This document shows positions 1 through 11,868 of a stretch of DNA of 64,000 nt, piece by piece. The translations under genes and the position numbers were made by a program. Under the pieces are notes generated by a model. That model had not been told where the DNA came from. It saw only the letters and a list, made by a program, of their open reading frames with translations, and made no database searches. Numbering within the stretch: position 1 is the first letter of the stretch; each line of letters starts with the position of its first letter. Source of the DNA: Rusavskia elegans (lineage: Eukaryota > Ascomycota > Lecanoromycetes > Teloschistales > Teloschistaceae); assembly GCA_011316305.1 (NCBI GenBank), contig SAUG01000059.1:1-64000 (forward strand), read 5' to 3'.

Positions 1-1289
1 ATAAACTATATAAAGATATATTTATTATCTTCTTCGTCGTCTATATATTAGCGTAGAAGAGGTTTTATCTAGTACTAGACTTATCCTCGAAGATAGGATA
101 CGGTAAAAAGAGTTTTCTTTTCTTTAGATATAGAATAGAATACGAAATATATATCTAATTATATAAGCTAATTTTCTAGTTTATTCCGGTCTCTATAGTA
201 TTTATCGGGCTTATTAACTTTAATACTATAACTATAGTAATTAGTAGTTAGAATACTAACTTCCTCGTTACTACTATTATCTTTTATCTAGATTTCCTTA
301 CTTTTAGGTTCGGACTTTTATACTATAGAATTAGAGTTATTTAGAATAGGAGTTTAATATTAACCTATAATAGATATCCTAAAGGTATTTAAAATATTAT
401 AGAATTATCTAGAGGGTCCGATATTTCTACGGATTAGTTAGACTTATTAGTATATCTATAAACGGAAGTATATCGGGTAATTACTTTATATTAATATAAA
501 AATAAATTAGTTATATTACTAGAATAGTATATAGCGATAACTAATAAATTAAATATAAGCTATAAAGATATCGAGTTCGGGATCTATATAGATAAATAAG
601 ATCCTCTACTATTTAGGCTATTTATAGATTAAAATAACTAAGATAGCTTTATTTTAGGATATTTACTTACTAAGACTACTAAGACCGAGTCTACTTATAA
701 TATTTATTTACTAAGACTATTAAAAATAGGGTATTTAGAGTATTTATTTACTAAAACTACTAAAATATTTCTTAGTACTAATACTAAAGCCGTCTTATAT
801 ATCTCTGCCTGTCGAGGCGTAATAGGAAATCCTACGCTGTACTAAATACTACCGCGTTTCCGAAGGCACGCCGCCTGTATTTATAACAATAATATTACCT
901 ATACTTTAGCAGAAGCTAAATTTTACTAGCTATAAACCTAGTAGCGAACCGTTTACTATACGAAAGATTCGAGTTAATTATACTTTATACGGGCGTATAA
1001 CTAGAAGGCCTAAAAAACCTTTTATAGAATCTAAAAACTCTGAAAATAATAGAATTAACCTTCTACTACTAAGTAAAGGACGCGATATATTTCGTATATT
1101 AAAAATACCTTCGGATATAACGGGCCGCCGACGCGGTAATAATAGGTTAGCGACGACTATTTCCGATAAAAGATACGATAATAGAATAAACCCTGTTACT
1201 AGAAATATATACTACAGCCTAGGTATTCTATATTAAACGGCGCGGAAGGTTGCTATTAACGAAATAGTTTATAGTAAAGTAATTTCTAG
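1..1289. other. AT-rich, RIP-like block; no gene recognised
   Basis: This stretch is dominated by TpA-rich sequence with stop codons in every frame. It probably holds the 5' part (reverse transcriptase region) of the Gypsy relic that becomes readable further on, but I could not recognise RT motifs. It contains a degenerate tandem repeat at 661-782, listed separately. Confidence 0.6.
661..782. repeat. Three degenerate ~41-bp tandem copies
   Basis: A unit beginning ATTTAYTTACTAARACTA starts at 661, 702 and 742. The copies differ mainly by C/T and G/A changes, as expected of a repeat that existed before RIP-like decay. It lies upstream of the recognisable Gypsy integrase relic. Confidence 0.55.
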
Positions 1290-2810
1290 TATACGCGATA
1301 TATTTATCTGGCTTTAAAGTCGAGACGCCGATATTTAAAAGCGTTTATAGACTATCTAGCGTAAATCGAGGAAGAAAGCCGGGCTATAGAATATAGAAGT
1401 AAAAACTAGTCTTTTCCTTTATAAAAAGTCCTTATATATACCCGAAAATAAAGTACTATATATAGAGCTTCTAGTAAAAAACTATAATAATCCTATAGCT
1501 AGATATTTCGGGTATTAGCGAATCTTATCGCTTATTCGTCGTAGCTATAGCTAGCTGAAACTGCCTAAATATATCCGGTAGTATATAGAAACGTATAATA
1601 TCTATTAATAAATTAAAGTCGATAGATATAAGCCGTATAGAAAGCTTTAGAATCTTCTATATTTTATATAGCTATAAAAGGAAATAGCGATAGATTTTAT
1701 TACTAGATTACTATCTATTCGATACTTTTAAGATATAGTAGACTTAGTACTTATTACTATCGATCGATTTACTAAAATAGCGAGGTATATCCTTTATTAT
1801 AAAACGATTAATACGAAAGATTTTATAGAGTTTATTATTAATAAACTTTAGTATAAAGGATTTATTCCTAATAGGATTATTAGTAATAGAGGCTCGCTAT
1901 TTATAAGCGAATTCTAGTCGGAGGTCTACTATTATTTAAAAATTAAATATTATTTAAATACTACGTTTTATCTTTAAATAGATAGATAGACGAAACGATA
2001 GAATTAATCGCTAGAATATTATCTAAAAGTATATATTTATAAAAAATAGAAAAACTAGGCTAAACTTCTATCTTTAGCTAAATTCGTCTATAATAATAGT
2101 AAATATAATATTATAAAAATATCCTTTTTCGAAGCGCTTATAGGCTATAACCCAGATATAATATTCGAAGACGTTAAAAATAACGCTATAGAGAAAGAAA
2201 CAGTAAATACGAAGGTACTAATAGTAAAGGAAAGAGTTATAAACTTATAAAAGATATATAAATCGATATATATAAATTAGATTAAAATTTAAATAAACCA
2301 GACTAAATACTATAATAAGAAATATTAACCGATAGAGTATAAAGTTAGTAATTTAGTACTATTATCTATAAAAAACCTAAAGTTTAAGTAATCGAAGAAA
2401 ATTACCTCTAAATTTATAGGGCTATATCGTATTTCGAAGTATATAAACTCTTAGATTTATCGGTTAGTTCTTTTAATTAAATTAAAAATCTATAATACCT
2501 TTTATATATCTTTATTAGAAAAGTTCTATCGCCGCTAGGATAGCGAACTGCTAAAGTATCTATTATCGGACTTTATTAATAATAAAAAGGAATAGGAGGT
2601 AGAAGCTATCTTAGATAAAAGGTTTATAAAACTTAAAAAAAACGAGGAGCTAAAAGCTAAATATCTAATTAAATAAGCTGGTTAACTAAAGGAATATAAT
2701 TTCTAGTAGCTATAAAAAGACTTTAAAAATATATAGAAACTTATCGAGGTATATAATTAGAATAACCCTCTAATAAAAAAGTATAAGAATAGTAAAATTT
2801 AATAGAAATA
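1290..2810 (+). mobile_element. Decayed Ty3/Gypsy chromovirus pol (integrase plus chromodomain)
   Basis: One reading direction, with many internal stops (largely TAG/TAA where Trp or Gln is expected), reads as the C-terminal half of a Ty3/Gypsy polyprotein. In order: a decayed integrase zinc-binding region around 1480-1620 (YNNPIARYFGY, then IRRSYSW); the catalytic core with ITIDRFTKIA near 1756 and IISNRGSLF near 1877, which corresponds to the usual TIDRFSK and SDRGSQF; the GPYRI-type beta-barrel near 2400-2520; and a chromodomain near 2596-2800 (EAILDKRF, then KYLIK-AG-LKEYNF). The chromodomain assigns it to the chromoviruses. No intact ORF survives, so the copy is dead. Confidence 0.85.
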
Positions 2811-3042
2811 AACTATAATTATAGGTATTAAACGTTTATAGAGTATATATATAATATATATATCTAGAAGTAGATTTATAGTTAATAAATTCTTTTAAAT
2901 TATCCTATAGAACCTATAATACTAGGGACTTTACTTACTATAATATAGGTTATATATTTTAGTCTTTAAATATCTACGTTTATATAACCGACCTAGTTTT
3001 ATTATATATTTTTATTCTAGGCTGTCTTTTTATTTTATAATA

Positions 3043-3430
3043 GGCGGGGGAAATAGTACCGGAAGAGTAATCTACTTTAGTATTACTAAAAAGAAAGTTT
3101 ATAGAGGTTTATAGATAGAATCGAAGGTATCGAAAGATATTAGACTATTTAGTAAAAAGATTGCCTAAAGGGCCGGGATACCGATAATTTTAACTTCTAG
3201 AGATTAGGGTTCGGATACCTCCGGCGCCCTCGAGGCTACGCGCGGGAAAGTTAACGGAAACTATAACGGAGCGATAGATAAAAGAGTTAATAGAAACTAT
3301 AACGGAGCTACTGGAAATAAACGTATATTTTCCTTTTACTTAATAGTATATAAAGGGGTAACTCGATATAGCTCTTTTTTATTATAGTTATTAAACGTAC
3401 GGAACAGTCTATTAGAGGGTCGTATCGGCT
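3043..3430 (+). repeat. Probable LTR of the Gypsy element, with upstream polypurine tract
   Basis: A G-rich polypurine tract (3043-3053) immediately precedes a stretch that contains a TATA-like box (TATATAAA, 3347-3354) and two near-copies of an AACTATAACGGAGC-type motif. Position downstream of the chromodomain and the tract are what a 3' LTR would show. The right edge is uncertain, and I found no second copy in the window. Confidence 0.4.
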
Positions 3431-3910
3431 TCGGAGGTAACTAGAAAAATAAAGGAGGTATCGATTTACGCGAAAAAATCTCGATAGTAGGTATAGGTTA
3501 CTCGATTATCGGCGTCGGATACCCTAAGGTTAGTATATATATCGGAGCAGGTCTATCTAGTTTATTATCCGAAATCTAATAAATAATATTAGCCGGAAGC
3601 AGGTAGAATTCGTATCTTTTTATAATAGGAGGTACTAGGATTCGTAGGGTATTATCCGATTCTATAACGATACGTTAGCGATTAGCTACTCTATATAGAA
3701 GATTATTAAATTATATTTAAAGGCTTTAGACTAAAAGACGGACGTAATATAGCGGTAGAATAGGGTATTATAGTAGATATCTATACCGCCGCCGAGATAC
3801 TAGTAGTATCTATTCCGAAGGATAGAAGCCTAAATACCGCTAGTAGGGCGGAGCTTTCGCGATAAGAAATAAATAAAAACGGTAAATATAAAGAAAAGCC
3901 GAATTTTTTT
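3430..3910 (+). mobile_element. Decayed gag-like reading frame
   Basis: Directly after the LTR-like stretch, one forward frame gives long basic and Ser/Lys-rich peptide stretches (for example YPKSNK, PEAGRIRIF, RLKDGRNIAVE) broken by TAG/TAA codons. Position just after an LTR suggests the gag start of a retrotransposon, but no diagnostic motif such as a zinc knuckle is visible, so this is inference from context. Confidence 0.3.
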
Positions 3911-5689
3911 TAAAGAAAGTTAGAAATAATAGCGGCCCGCTACGTTTTATATTTATAAAACTTATATTCTAAAGTAGCTAGTTTAACCCGTATAGTTTTA
4001 TTCTCTCGAGTTAAATTTTAGTTAGCGTATTTATATATATCTAGGCGCTTAAAGGTAGAGTTTAACGTCGCTATAAAGTAGTTAAAAGTTATAGATATCT
4101 ATATAAAATTATATAGTATCGTATTAGAAGTAGAAATATATTTAATAATATTTATAATATCTAAAACGAGCTTCCTTATAAATTTATAGTTATTAAAGGA
4201 CAGTTCTTTTTTATTCTAAATCGTAAATCTATAAGTATTTATTACTTACTTTATAGCCGAGTCGAAAAAATAAAGTATCTATTATAATTAGCATTAAACT
4301 AATATAATAGAAGGAATTTTACTATTTTATAGTTAGATAGACCTTTCCTATCCTTTTTATACTTAGAGCAAGTATTAGTAAAATAGTTTTTCGAATATTC
4401 GAAGGCAGAATATAAGCGATTTATATTACTATAATTACTAGTTATATAGCGTAAATATCTAATATATAGTAGAGAAGATATATCTATATATATAAAGGTA
4501 AAGAACCTATATAAACGGTAAAAAACTATTCGAATAAATAAAGTATAGGAAATCAAAATTCCTATTAAATAAAGTATTACTATATCGTCGCTAGCGCGTC
4601 GGAACTATATCGTTCCGAATATTTATTTACTATTTAGGATCCTCGAATATTTATATTAGGTTCGAGTTCGATTATATTTATTAGAATTTTTATCTAGTAT
4701 TAATTAAAAACCGTATATTTATAGGCATACGGCTATATTATATATCTATAGATATAATATATTCTCTTAAATATATCTGCTAAAATAAAGTTATAGCGTT
4801 AATTTAACCGATACTATAATATAGCGGCTAGTAATCCTAATCGTAATTACGATCGTATCTTATTAAATAAAAGACCTAGATTCGAATTCTAGTAGTACCG
4901 CCTTTTAACTTTATCTTTTAGCTTTATCCTAGTATATATCTATATAATTAAGGAATAATTATATATAGATAGGAGCTGATTATAATAATAGCTATAGAGT
5001 GACTCTTTTTTTTACCCTTTTTAATCCTTATAGTTAACTATAAAGTTAATAGATTTATTTAATAAGTACTATAAATATATAGAAAGATATAGTATAATAT
5101 CGGGAACGATATCGCTAAAAGAGAGGTAATTATAAAGCGCTAGACGCGTTATATAGGCCCTGGAGATATAATTAGGACGTTTAGAGACGAGACTCGCCGC
5201 CTAGTCGCCAGAACGTTGCTAGCGCGTCGGATCTCGATCCTTTCCCGCTTTCTCCTTTTCTCTTATTACTAGGCTATACCCTAGTCTTTCTAGAGTATAA
5301 GTTAGATCTATAATATACCTTTCGTCTGGTCTATAATCGTGTACTGCTTTAAAAATATATCTACTTTATAATAAATAGTTATATAGAAGCTTTTATAAAC
5401 TTATTTATATCTATTTAGAGGTACGTAGGTATTTTCGTAGTATAGAGCTAAATTAGCAGGCGAATTAAACTTATTTTATAAAACGTATACCGGCGGAAAC
5501 GTCGCTAGTAATAATAGAAACTTTTCGATAAATTATACTAGAATAGGTAGCTTCCTATATATTATAGGTACTAGAATAGGCGTTATAGATAGAAATAGAA
5601 GTAAACTAATAATATTCGATTAAAATATAGATATTAAAGGTATTATATAAAGTATTATAGGTAGAAAAAATATAACGATTTAGACTTAT
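3911..5689. other. AT-rich block; nothing recognised
   Basis: TpA-rich, stop-dense sequence. The only longer open frame (minus strand, 4299-4556) translates to Ile/Tyr/Phe-rich low-complexity peptide typical of AT-rich DNA and is not taken as a gene. A slightly GC-richer patch near 5130-5250 shows no motif I recognise. Confidence 0.55.
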
Positions 5690-6520
5690 ATTTCTTTAAT
5701 CTTCTATATATATAAATAGATTTTAATATAATAATTTTAATTAAATTTAGTCTAAAACTAGCGGAGCTCGATTATATATAGTTATTTAAACTTTTCGTTC
5801 TTTTATTACTAGGCTTCTTACTATTATTACTAATATTCGGCGAATTATATAAATTCTTTTTAATATTATTTAGTAAATAATTATATAGTTCCTTCTATCT
5901 TTTTAGTAATATATACGACAGTAGATAGAATAGGCGGAATAGATATTATTAGATAACCTTTACTAGAATTATCTTCGATAAAAAAATATCCTTTTTTTTT
6001 TCTAAAAGTAAGAATTATTTAACTATCGCGGTAAAGTCGATAATATTTAAAGTTAATATAGACGCCTTTATCTTTAATAATATTAGCGGAAAAAAGATTA
6101 GCGGTAAAATTTAAAGTATATATAACGTTTAATAGATTTATTTTTTATTTCCCGGTAGGGATTATAGTAATAATAATAATAAAGCTATATATAATAATTA
6201 ATCCGTTAAAATAGTTATATTCTTTAATAAACCGGTATTTTATTATATTATTATAGATATATATAGGTAATATAGATATAGAATCGAGGATCTATAATAA
6301 GCGGAAGTATTTTCCGATAGTAAAAGAATTTAGAAAGATAGTAAAGGCGCTTATATTATTTATAACTATAAAGTAAATTACTTTTTCTCTTTATCGTTCA
6401 GTAGATACTCTAGTAAAGAATTCGTAGTAATAATATTCTTCTACTAAAGGTCGCGGTAAAAAATTCTTCCGTTTATTATTTAGATAAATAATTCTTTTTA
6501 ATATAATAAATAGCATAAAC
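5690..6520 (-). mobile_element. Decayed Ty1/Copia polyprotein fragment
   Basis: On the minus strand, around 6130-6030, a readable stretch (LLNVIYTLNFTANLFSANII, then KDKGVYINF) matches the Copia protease-integrase linker consensus 'L-NVLYVP-L-NLLS-L--KG--V-F'. Upstream and downstream frames carry many RIP-type stops. No intact ORF remains. This is a different superfamily from the Gypsy relic at the left edge, showing that the block is a composite of elements. Confidence 0.65.
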
Positions 6521-6670
6521 TCGTAACTATAAAGTAAATTATTTTTCTTTTTAATCGTTTAGTAGATATTCTAGTAAATTAACTATTTAATATAATTATT
6601 TTTAGTAAAATTATAGTAAAAATTCTTCTACTAGTAGTAAAGCTCGCGGTAAAAGATTTTTTCTAATATA
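6364..6670. repeat. Two diverged ~160-bp direct repeats
   Basis: Segments starting AACTATAAAGTAAATTA at 6364 and 6524 share extended similarity, including a GTAGATA-TCTAGTAAA core and a TCGCGGTAAAA core, with mostly transition differences. They look like a local duplication within the Copia relic that later diverged through C-to-T mutation. Confidence 0.5.
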
Positions 6671-7036
6671 ATAAATACTATACCGGTAGGTATTACTAGA
6701 TATCGCTTTAGTCTACGGTATTCGGGCTTATAACTAAAAGCCTTTAGAGGAAAAAGATATAAAGAATTTATATAGAAGAGGATTCTATTAATAATTATTA
6801 AAAATCTATAGAGAAGCTAATTTATAAGATATATACGCTAAAAAATATACTAAACCTAATTAGGCCATATACGTGACTTTTTATCAGAATATACAGATTC
6901 TGCCTGCATACGCAGGCTCACAGGAGGTAATTCAGGGCTGAAGGGAAAACATACTTTAGTGAGAGGGATGAAATAATGTTCAGTATATATCAGAGGAAGA
7001 ATCCCAGACTGGGGAGATTGGGCTGGGGAATGATGT

Positions 7037-7464
7037 CTAACTGGGATAGGGGTCTGCATCTGATGGTGTGCTTGTCGTGTCCCCAATACGGTCTCCTACC
7101 ACTGAGATGTCAGCAAGCGATACTGGTAAATAACATCTCAAACAAGACACTTATACATACTTTGCAGGGATGTTTGCTTTCCAGCTTCACGCCTCAGATC
7201 TTCCCGCCTTTTCTTCTCTCGCAGGGTTTTGAAGCGTTGGTGGATTTTCCGGATTGCAAAATCCTTAGCACCTGCAAGGGCATCGGCTACGTCGCCACAA
7301 TCTCCCTCCCTTAGACGCTCGATCACCAAAGAGCATAATTTCGCCTGGGTCTCGGTACCCACGTCAGCCCAGAGAGGTGGACTACCCTCGTAAAAGTCAA
7401 GGATAGTCTTCCCGGTGTGCTCGGATAACGCCTTTTTTTGCCATAGATTCAAAGCTGGGTCCAT
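7037..7464 (-). CDS. Hypothetical protein, 122 aa, one intron
   Basis: Model: complement(7101..7464 region) with exons 7464-7161 and 7101-7037. The intron (7160-7102, 59 bp) has a GTATGT donor, a GCTGAC branch sequence and a CAG acceptor, and splicing keeps the frame. The ATG at 7464 is the first in frame. The product is helical and charged, with a basic segment KTLREKKRREDLRREAGK near residues 80-100 and a short Asp/Thr-rich tail. I recognise no family. It lies just inside island A, about 200 bp from the RIP block edge. Confidence 0.45.
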
Positions 7465-7564
7465 AATCAAATACCAGTTGCTGCTAGAATATGCAATCTA
7501 CACTTGGAAATTTTGCTCGAACGATAGCCCGTGCCAATAGGATCGTTAAAGCGGGATTCTGCTG

Positions 7565-7840
7565 ATGGATGCGAAACCAGAAGGGCAGGAAGAGGATGGT
7601 GGCGAAGGTGATCTTGATGCGGAAATAGGCGGGGTGGGTGACACGTCAGCAACTCATGCAACGCTAGCAGTACGTACATCAGCTGAGACTGCAGGAGGTG
7701 GACGACACCGTATGCCAATCATTCAACCGGCTGAGAGCTGGCTAAAACAGACTAGACCGGCTAGCTGGATCGAGGCGGCGCAGGCGATCGAAGCCGGCTT
7801 CGCCTGGCTGATGCGATTGATGCGTCCTCAGCTGGCTTAA
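7565..7840 (+). CDS. Small ORF, 91 aa, doubtful
   Basis: An ATG-initiated open frame encodes an acidic, Gly-rich N-terminus followed by an Ala/Trp-containing helix-like tail. The opposite strand is open over much of the same span, so coding status is unclear. No motif is recognised. It precedes the 609-aa gene on the same strand by 57 bp and could instead be its 5' leader. Confidence 0.2.
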   Translation: MDAKPEGQEEDGGEGDLDAEIGGVGDTSATHATLAVRTSAETAGGGRHRMPIIQPAESWLKQTRPASWIEAAQAIEAGFAWLMRLMRPQLA

Positions 7841-7897
7841 ACCATTGCCTGTTTCTTCCCTTGCAAATCGCACTGTAATTAAGAATCAGGCGTCAAG

Positions 7898-9789
7898 ATG
7901 TTCTTTCTGAAACGAATGCTTACTAGTATTCATGGAACAAGTGTGGTATCGCAATCAAGATCGCACAAGAATCATAAGCCATCAAAGGAGCGTCGATATG
8001 CGAAGAAAACCCCTGGATCAGTAGGTGCAACAAAAGCACCTCGCAATCCAGCAAACTTCCAGCAATCCGTGTCGAAGGACAAGACTGACAGCCTAGACGA
8101 TCTTCCATCGACAACCTCCCTTCCCAAGGATGAGTCTCGAGGCCGCCAGCACAGTGTACGGGAGTATACACAGAAATCAAGCGTCATCAAGCACGTCGAC
8201 CTCTTTCTACTAAAGTCAGTAGAAGCCTGTGATTCTTCCAAGCCCACTCAATGCTGTCAATCCAGCAACCATCCCTTTTTGGCCGAATTGGAGGACACAG
8301 CGCAGCGACAAAAGCAGCCCGATCCGGCTTCGGCGTTACCATCGCTTCCATGCTTGCACGAACGTACTCCACTTGTGCGCATGCCAAAGAACGACGACCT
8401 TTCCTCCATACTAAAGTCCTCATCCCCGCCTCGACATGGTGAACGGTTTGAGAGTCCATGTTCAAGCACAAGCATAAGCTCGAGTTCAACAATCCAACCG
8501 TCCACTCCAAGACCATCGCCAAGCTCGACAAACACATCAGCCGCCAGCTTGGGCGAGATAATCATACTGAATGGTGATGACCCGTTGGCGGTCTTAGCCG
8601 GTCAACCAGTCGGAGTGATTGACCGCTTTCCCACTCTTAGCTGGAAGATATCTACTCGGGAGGTAGAGCGTGCCAAAAGATGCATGAACTACTTGAGTAC
8701 TGGCAAGATTCGAGGATCCTGTTTTGAAGGTAGGAAATAAGGCCAACTTTGTTTCAAGTCATTGATTACTTGCTAGCCCAAGACTTGGTTCGGGCTGCGC
8801 AGCTTCTACCCCGATACAGGCGGGAATTTTCCGATTTGTCCTGGGATCTTCTCTTGCCAGCCAGCCAGAAATTGGTCAGAAAACGTATCACCCCCGAGTT
8901 CTGTCAGTACTTCTTCTATTTGGTCGAAGCGGTCAAGAACGGATATGAGCTACCTTACCATGTTCCTTTCTACGTTCGCTGTTGTTTCGACTTTCGATAT
9001 CGCAAAGTTATCATCCAAATACAGGCAGCAAGGACACCAAAGCAAAGACACCTAGCTCGTTGGATCGATAGTCTTGATGGACCAACACAGGGTGCATCGC
9101 TCGTTGCATGCCTTGAGTATTTTATAGTCCAAGATGATGATCAGGTCTTTTGCCGCAGCGATAGCATGTTCCGCATCGTCAGTGCAACAGCCAAAGCCAA
9201 TATCAGATACGTCACCGATGATCAGATGGCCAACTTCTTCGCTACCTATGTGCGGGCTGTCCGTGGAGTTCTCCATAGACGCAACACGGCGGTATTGAAT
9301 TTGGGTGCAGCCATCCACTACCTCTCGCCGTTCTGGGGATTTTGTACGCAATTCCATAACAGTCTGCACGCAAGGTTAGCTCTCTTCAGCAATATTATCG
9401 CAAAGCTTGCTTCTTCTGATATTGTTCTGTACTTATGGATTTTCGCTGCGGTTGCCAAGACCAATACCGGCAATGACGAGCACTATCTGTATCCGGCAGT
9501 TGAAACAGAGCTCGATAGGAGATTACAGCGAGAAAATGAAGTTACCGACCCGAAAAAGCGCTGGCTACCAGCGACAATAGTGACCGTACGCTTTCAACTC
9601 GATGTAGGCGTGGATGGCATTTTCGAAGTTCTTTACAGACTGATGGTCGATTATTGTGGTTTCAGATGCTTCAAAAGCGTCTGGGAAGCATTCGGACAGC
9701 TGGGAGAATTCGAGAAATTGCGGTGTCTCAGTGAGAACGCAAGGGAGAAGACAGAGAGGGAAATTGAAGCGTGGGAGTTAGGAGGCTGA
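7898..9789 (+). CDS. Hypothetical protein, ~609 aa, probable single intron
   Basis: Two open frames, 7898-8740 and 8731-9789, join in phase if a 62-bp intron 8697-8758 (GTACTG...CAAG) is removed, giving 609 codons. The donor is not a strong one, so a frameshift is the alternative. The N-terminal ~260 residues are basic, then Ser/Pro-rich (a run of short Ser tracts near residues 175-215), as in a disordered tail. The C-terminal ~340 residues are predicted helical, with repeated LVRAAQLL/YFFYLVEAVK-type amphipathic segments resembling helical-repeat proteins. I recognise no family or catalytic motif. Confidence 0.55.
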
Positions 9790-10090
9790 CAGGCAATAAA
9801 TGTCTGTTGCGAGCTGTGTACGACTTTGAACGTTTTCTAGTCTTTTCCAAACAAGTTAGTATCAGATTCTGCTGGCGGGATTCTGGACGATTCACGAAAT
9901 GTCTACTTTACGGGGCTCTTGAAGATATGGAGTTACCATCATTCCGATCCAACATACGAGGTCTACACATGATGAATGGCCGTGTGACAAGCGATAGGCG
10001 CTTTGCAAACCTCCAGTGACTATGGAAGTATCCCGACAAGCTTGTTGCACTTGTCAGCCGCACCATGTACACATCACCATGCTACAGTTG
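9790..10090. other. Intergenic; nothing recognised
   Basis: Convergent junction between the 609-aa gene and the three-repeat gene. Normal base composition. A short open frame runs on from the upstream gene's end but shows no coding signs. Confidence 0.5.
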
Positions 10091-11482
10091 CTACCTAGGA
10101 TGTCCGCGGCTTCGTAATCGTGAGGAGATTGGATCGAGTGGCTGCGATATCGGCTTGGTCCCATGATAAGCGCTATCGCTGGTTGAAAGATGCTGCCGTT
10201 GTCGTGCGGCCACACGCTTGCAACGCCATGGTGCCCTTGGTACACACGGTTGTAGAAAGTTCAGGTCAGCGCAAGCACCTTCTGAACCTTCTAGCCGCCG
10301 ACCTGCCTCTCTGAGATATACTGAACGTCCCGGGAGTCTTGCATGTTTGTCTGCCAGCCGTTTGGTCTTTCTTTTATAGGAGATTGGGGTAGACGAATCA
10401 CTGACTGGACCATGTCCGGCGGAACATCCTAAGGAGTGAGGCTTCGCTGTCGCTGTTGTCGAAATTGTAGACCCGAGTCGGTATGCTTCCTTGTTCCCAC
10501 GTCGCGTCTGAGAACGGGTACACCTTATACGACTGCTTGTCGTATACGGGTCATGACAACATACGGTCGTTGTGATTTTTCTTTTTTCCTTCTCTTGTCC
10601 GGGCCAAGTACAACTCCTAGTTACGGGGCGTCCGTTCGACGTCGAAGCCGGAGCACTCGAAAGCTGGAGCAACAAGCCTTTATTACCAGCAATCGTACGC
10701 TTCCAGCGACTCCAGAAATCTGCTTGTAGCCTCTCATGTACCGTTTGATAATATTGCTCCATACCCCGCCAGAATTCGACGCTTGGTTCGGCGAGCTCGT
10801 GATTTTCCGTCTCCAGCAGAGCTTTACCCGCAGAGAAGCTCGCGACCTTCTTCCGAACGGTATGTGCGTGACGTCGAGCTCGATCGAGAGCGCTCTCTTT
10901 TGGTAGGACAAGATACTGATTGTGATACTCTATCTCTTTTTGTCGCCAATATTCAGGATCGCCGGAGAATTTCCCATGATCTTCGGTGTTGAGAAAAGCC
11001 TTTCCTTCAGGGAGTGAAGCTAGACGGAGTGCAGCATTTTCAGCATGGCCTTTCGCTCTGTCGAGCTCGCTTTCGCCAAAAAAGTCTGGATGAGTGTAGC
11101 CTGGGGTTACCGATCTGCTGCGTCGACCATATTCTTCTTCCTCCAGCCTCTCGTACTCTGCCATGTAGAAGGCTGCACGTGCGGACCAGTATCGAGGATT
11201 TGGAATACTTTGACTGGGGTTTTCGTTCTGTAAAATGAGTCGACCTTCGTAGTGTGCGGCCAGTCTTTGCGCTTGAAACTCGGCACTGCCTATAGCAGAT
11301 TTGAGTAGCGACTCCTGATCTTGTCGTCGTTCAAGACATTCCGAGCGATCGTTCCAGGTTACACCTTCTCCAGCTTCTCGGACTCGGGAATAGGGATTCC
11401 ATCGCAATTGATCGTTCACAGCATTCAGATCGATGCCGTGTGCCATAAACTCGCCGTCGGCGAAAGAGGATGCAGCCGGCAT
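10091..11482 (-). CDS. Protein with three internal ~55-residue repeats; C-terminal model uncertain
   Basis: The ATG at 11482 opens a 463-codon frame. Residues ~60-250 hold three related units: each has an Ala-rich helix ('A--HA---A-RLAS'), a 'GKALLETE' or 'GRLILQNE' turn, and an aromatic end ('P-YW--KE-EYY--Y--L'). The units begin near LKSAIGSAEF, LDRAKGHAEN and LDRARRHAHT. After about residue 270 the frame becomes Arg/Ser/Thr-rich and unlike a protein. Another frame there reads more plausibly (RVVLGPDKRRKKEK, then VYPFSDATWEQG), so one or more introns are probably missed. The repeats suggest a helical scaffold; no family is recognised. Confidence 0.5.
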   Translation of the reverse strand: MPAASSFADGEFMAHGIDLNAVNDQLRWNPYSRVREAGEGVTWNDRSECLERRQDQESLLKSAIGSAEFQAQRLAAHYEGRLILQNENPSQSIPNPRYWSARAAFYMAEYERLEEEEYGRRSRSVTPGYTHPDFFGESELDRAKGHAENAALRLASLPEGKAFLNTEDHGKFSGDPEYWRQKEIEYHNQYLVLPKESALDRARRHAHTVRKKVASFSAGKALLETENHELAEPSVEFWRGMEQYYQTVHERLQADFWSRWKRTIAGNKGLLLQLSSAPASTSNGRPVTRSCTWPGQEKEKRKITTTVCCHDPYTTSSRIRCTRSQTRRGNKEAYRLGSTISTTATAKPHSLGCSAGHGPVSDSSTPISYKRKTKRLADKHARLPGRSVYLREAGRRLEGSEGACADLNFLQPCVPRAPWRCKRVAARQRQHLSTSDSAYHGTKPISQPLDPISSRLRSRGHPR

Positions 11483-11796
11483 AGCTTGCTAGGAAGTACT
11501 CCGTACCCAAACGTGGACGGCAAGGTAAATCTAAAGTCAGAAATTTTGATCCGAGGCTGCGACCTTGGGCGCTTGAGCGCGGGTCGTATCCGTATTACGA
11601 GCCAATGACAATTTCGGTCATGAAGGCGTTAGATAATAATAGGACAGACAAACCCTTGTTCTTGATCTCAGAGCCAATCATTGCTACATGACCATTGCAA
11701 TCTCTGACCGAAGAGTAGTCTTAGGGGACGAGGACGATTATATGAGCCTTGACCCCATTACAAGAGTACAATGAGATGCTTATTCTTTGCTTTATC

Positions 11797-11868
11797 ATGT
11801 CTCCCGCTCCCTCTTCACATCTAGAAGTTGCAACACCATCTTCTCTCGGACAAAGTTACAACTACTGA
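11797..11868 (+). promoter_or_regulatory. uORF, 23 codons, its stop overlapping the kinase start
   Basis: An upstream ATG at 11797 opens a 23-codon frame that ends in TGA at 11866-11868. The last A of that stop is the first base of the FHA-kinase ATG, giving the arrangement TGATG. Such overlaps are known to permit coupled termination-reinitiation, so this leader peptide could throttle kinase translation. That is inference; the transcript start is not known. Confidence 0.45.

Noticed and set aside
4299..4556. 85-codon minus-strand ORF in the left AT-rich block
   Set aside because: Ile/Tyr/Phe low-complexity peptide typical of AT-rich DNA with no motif.
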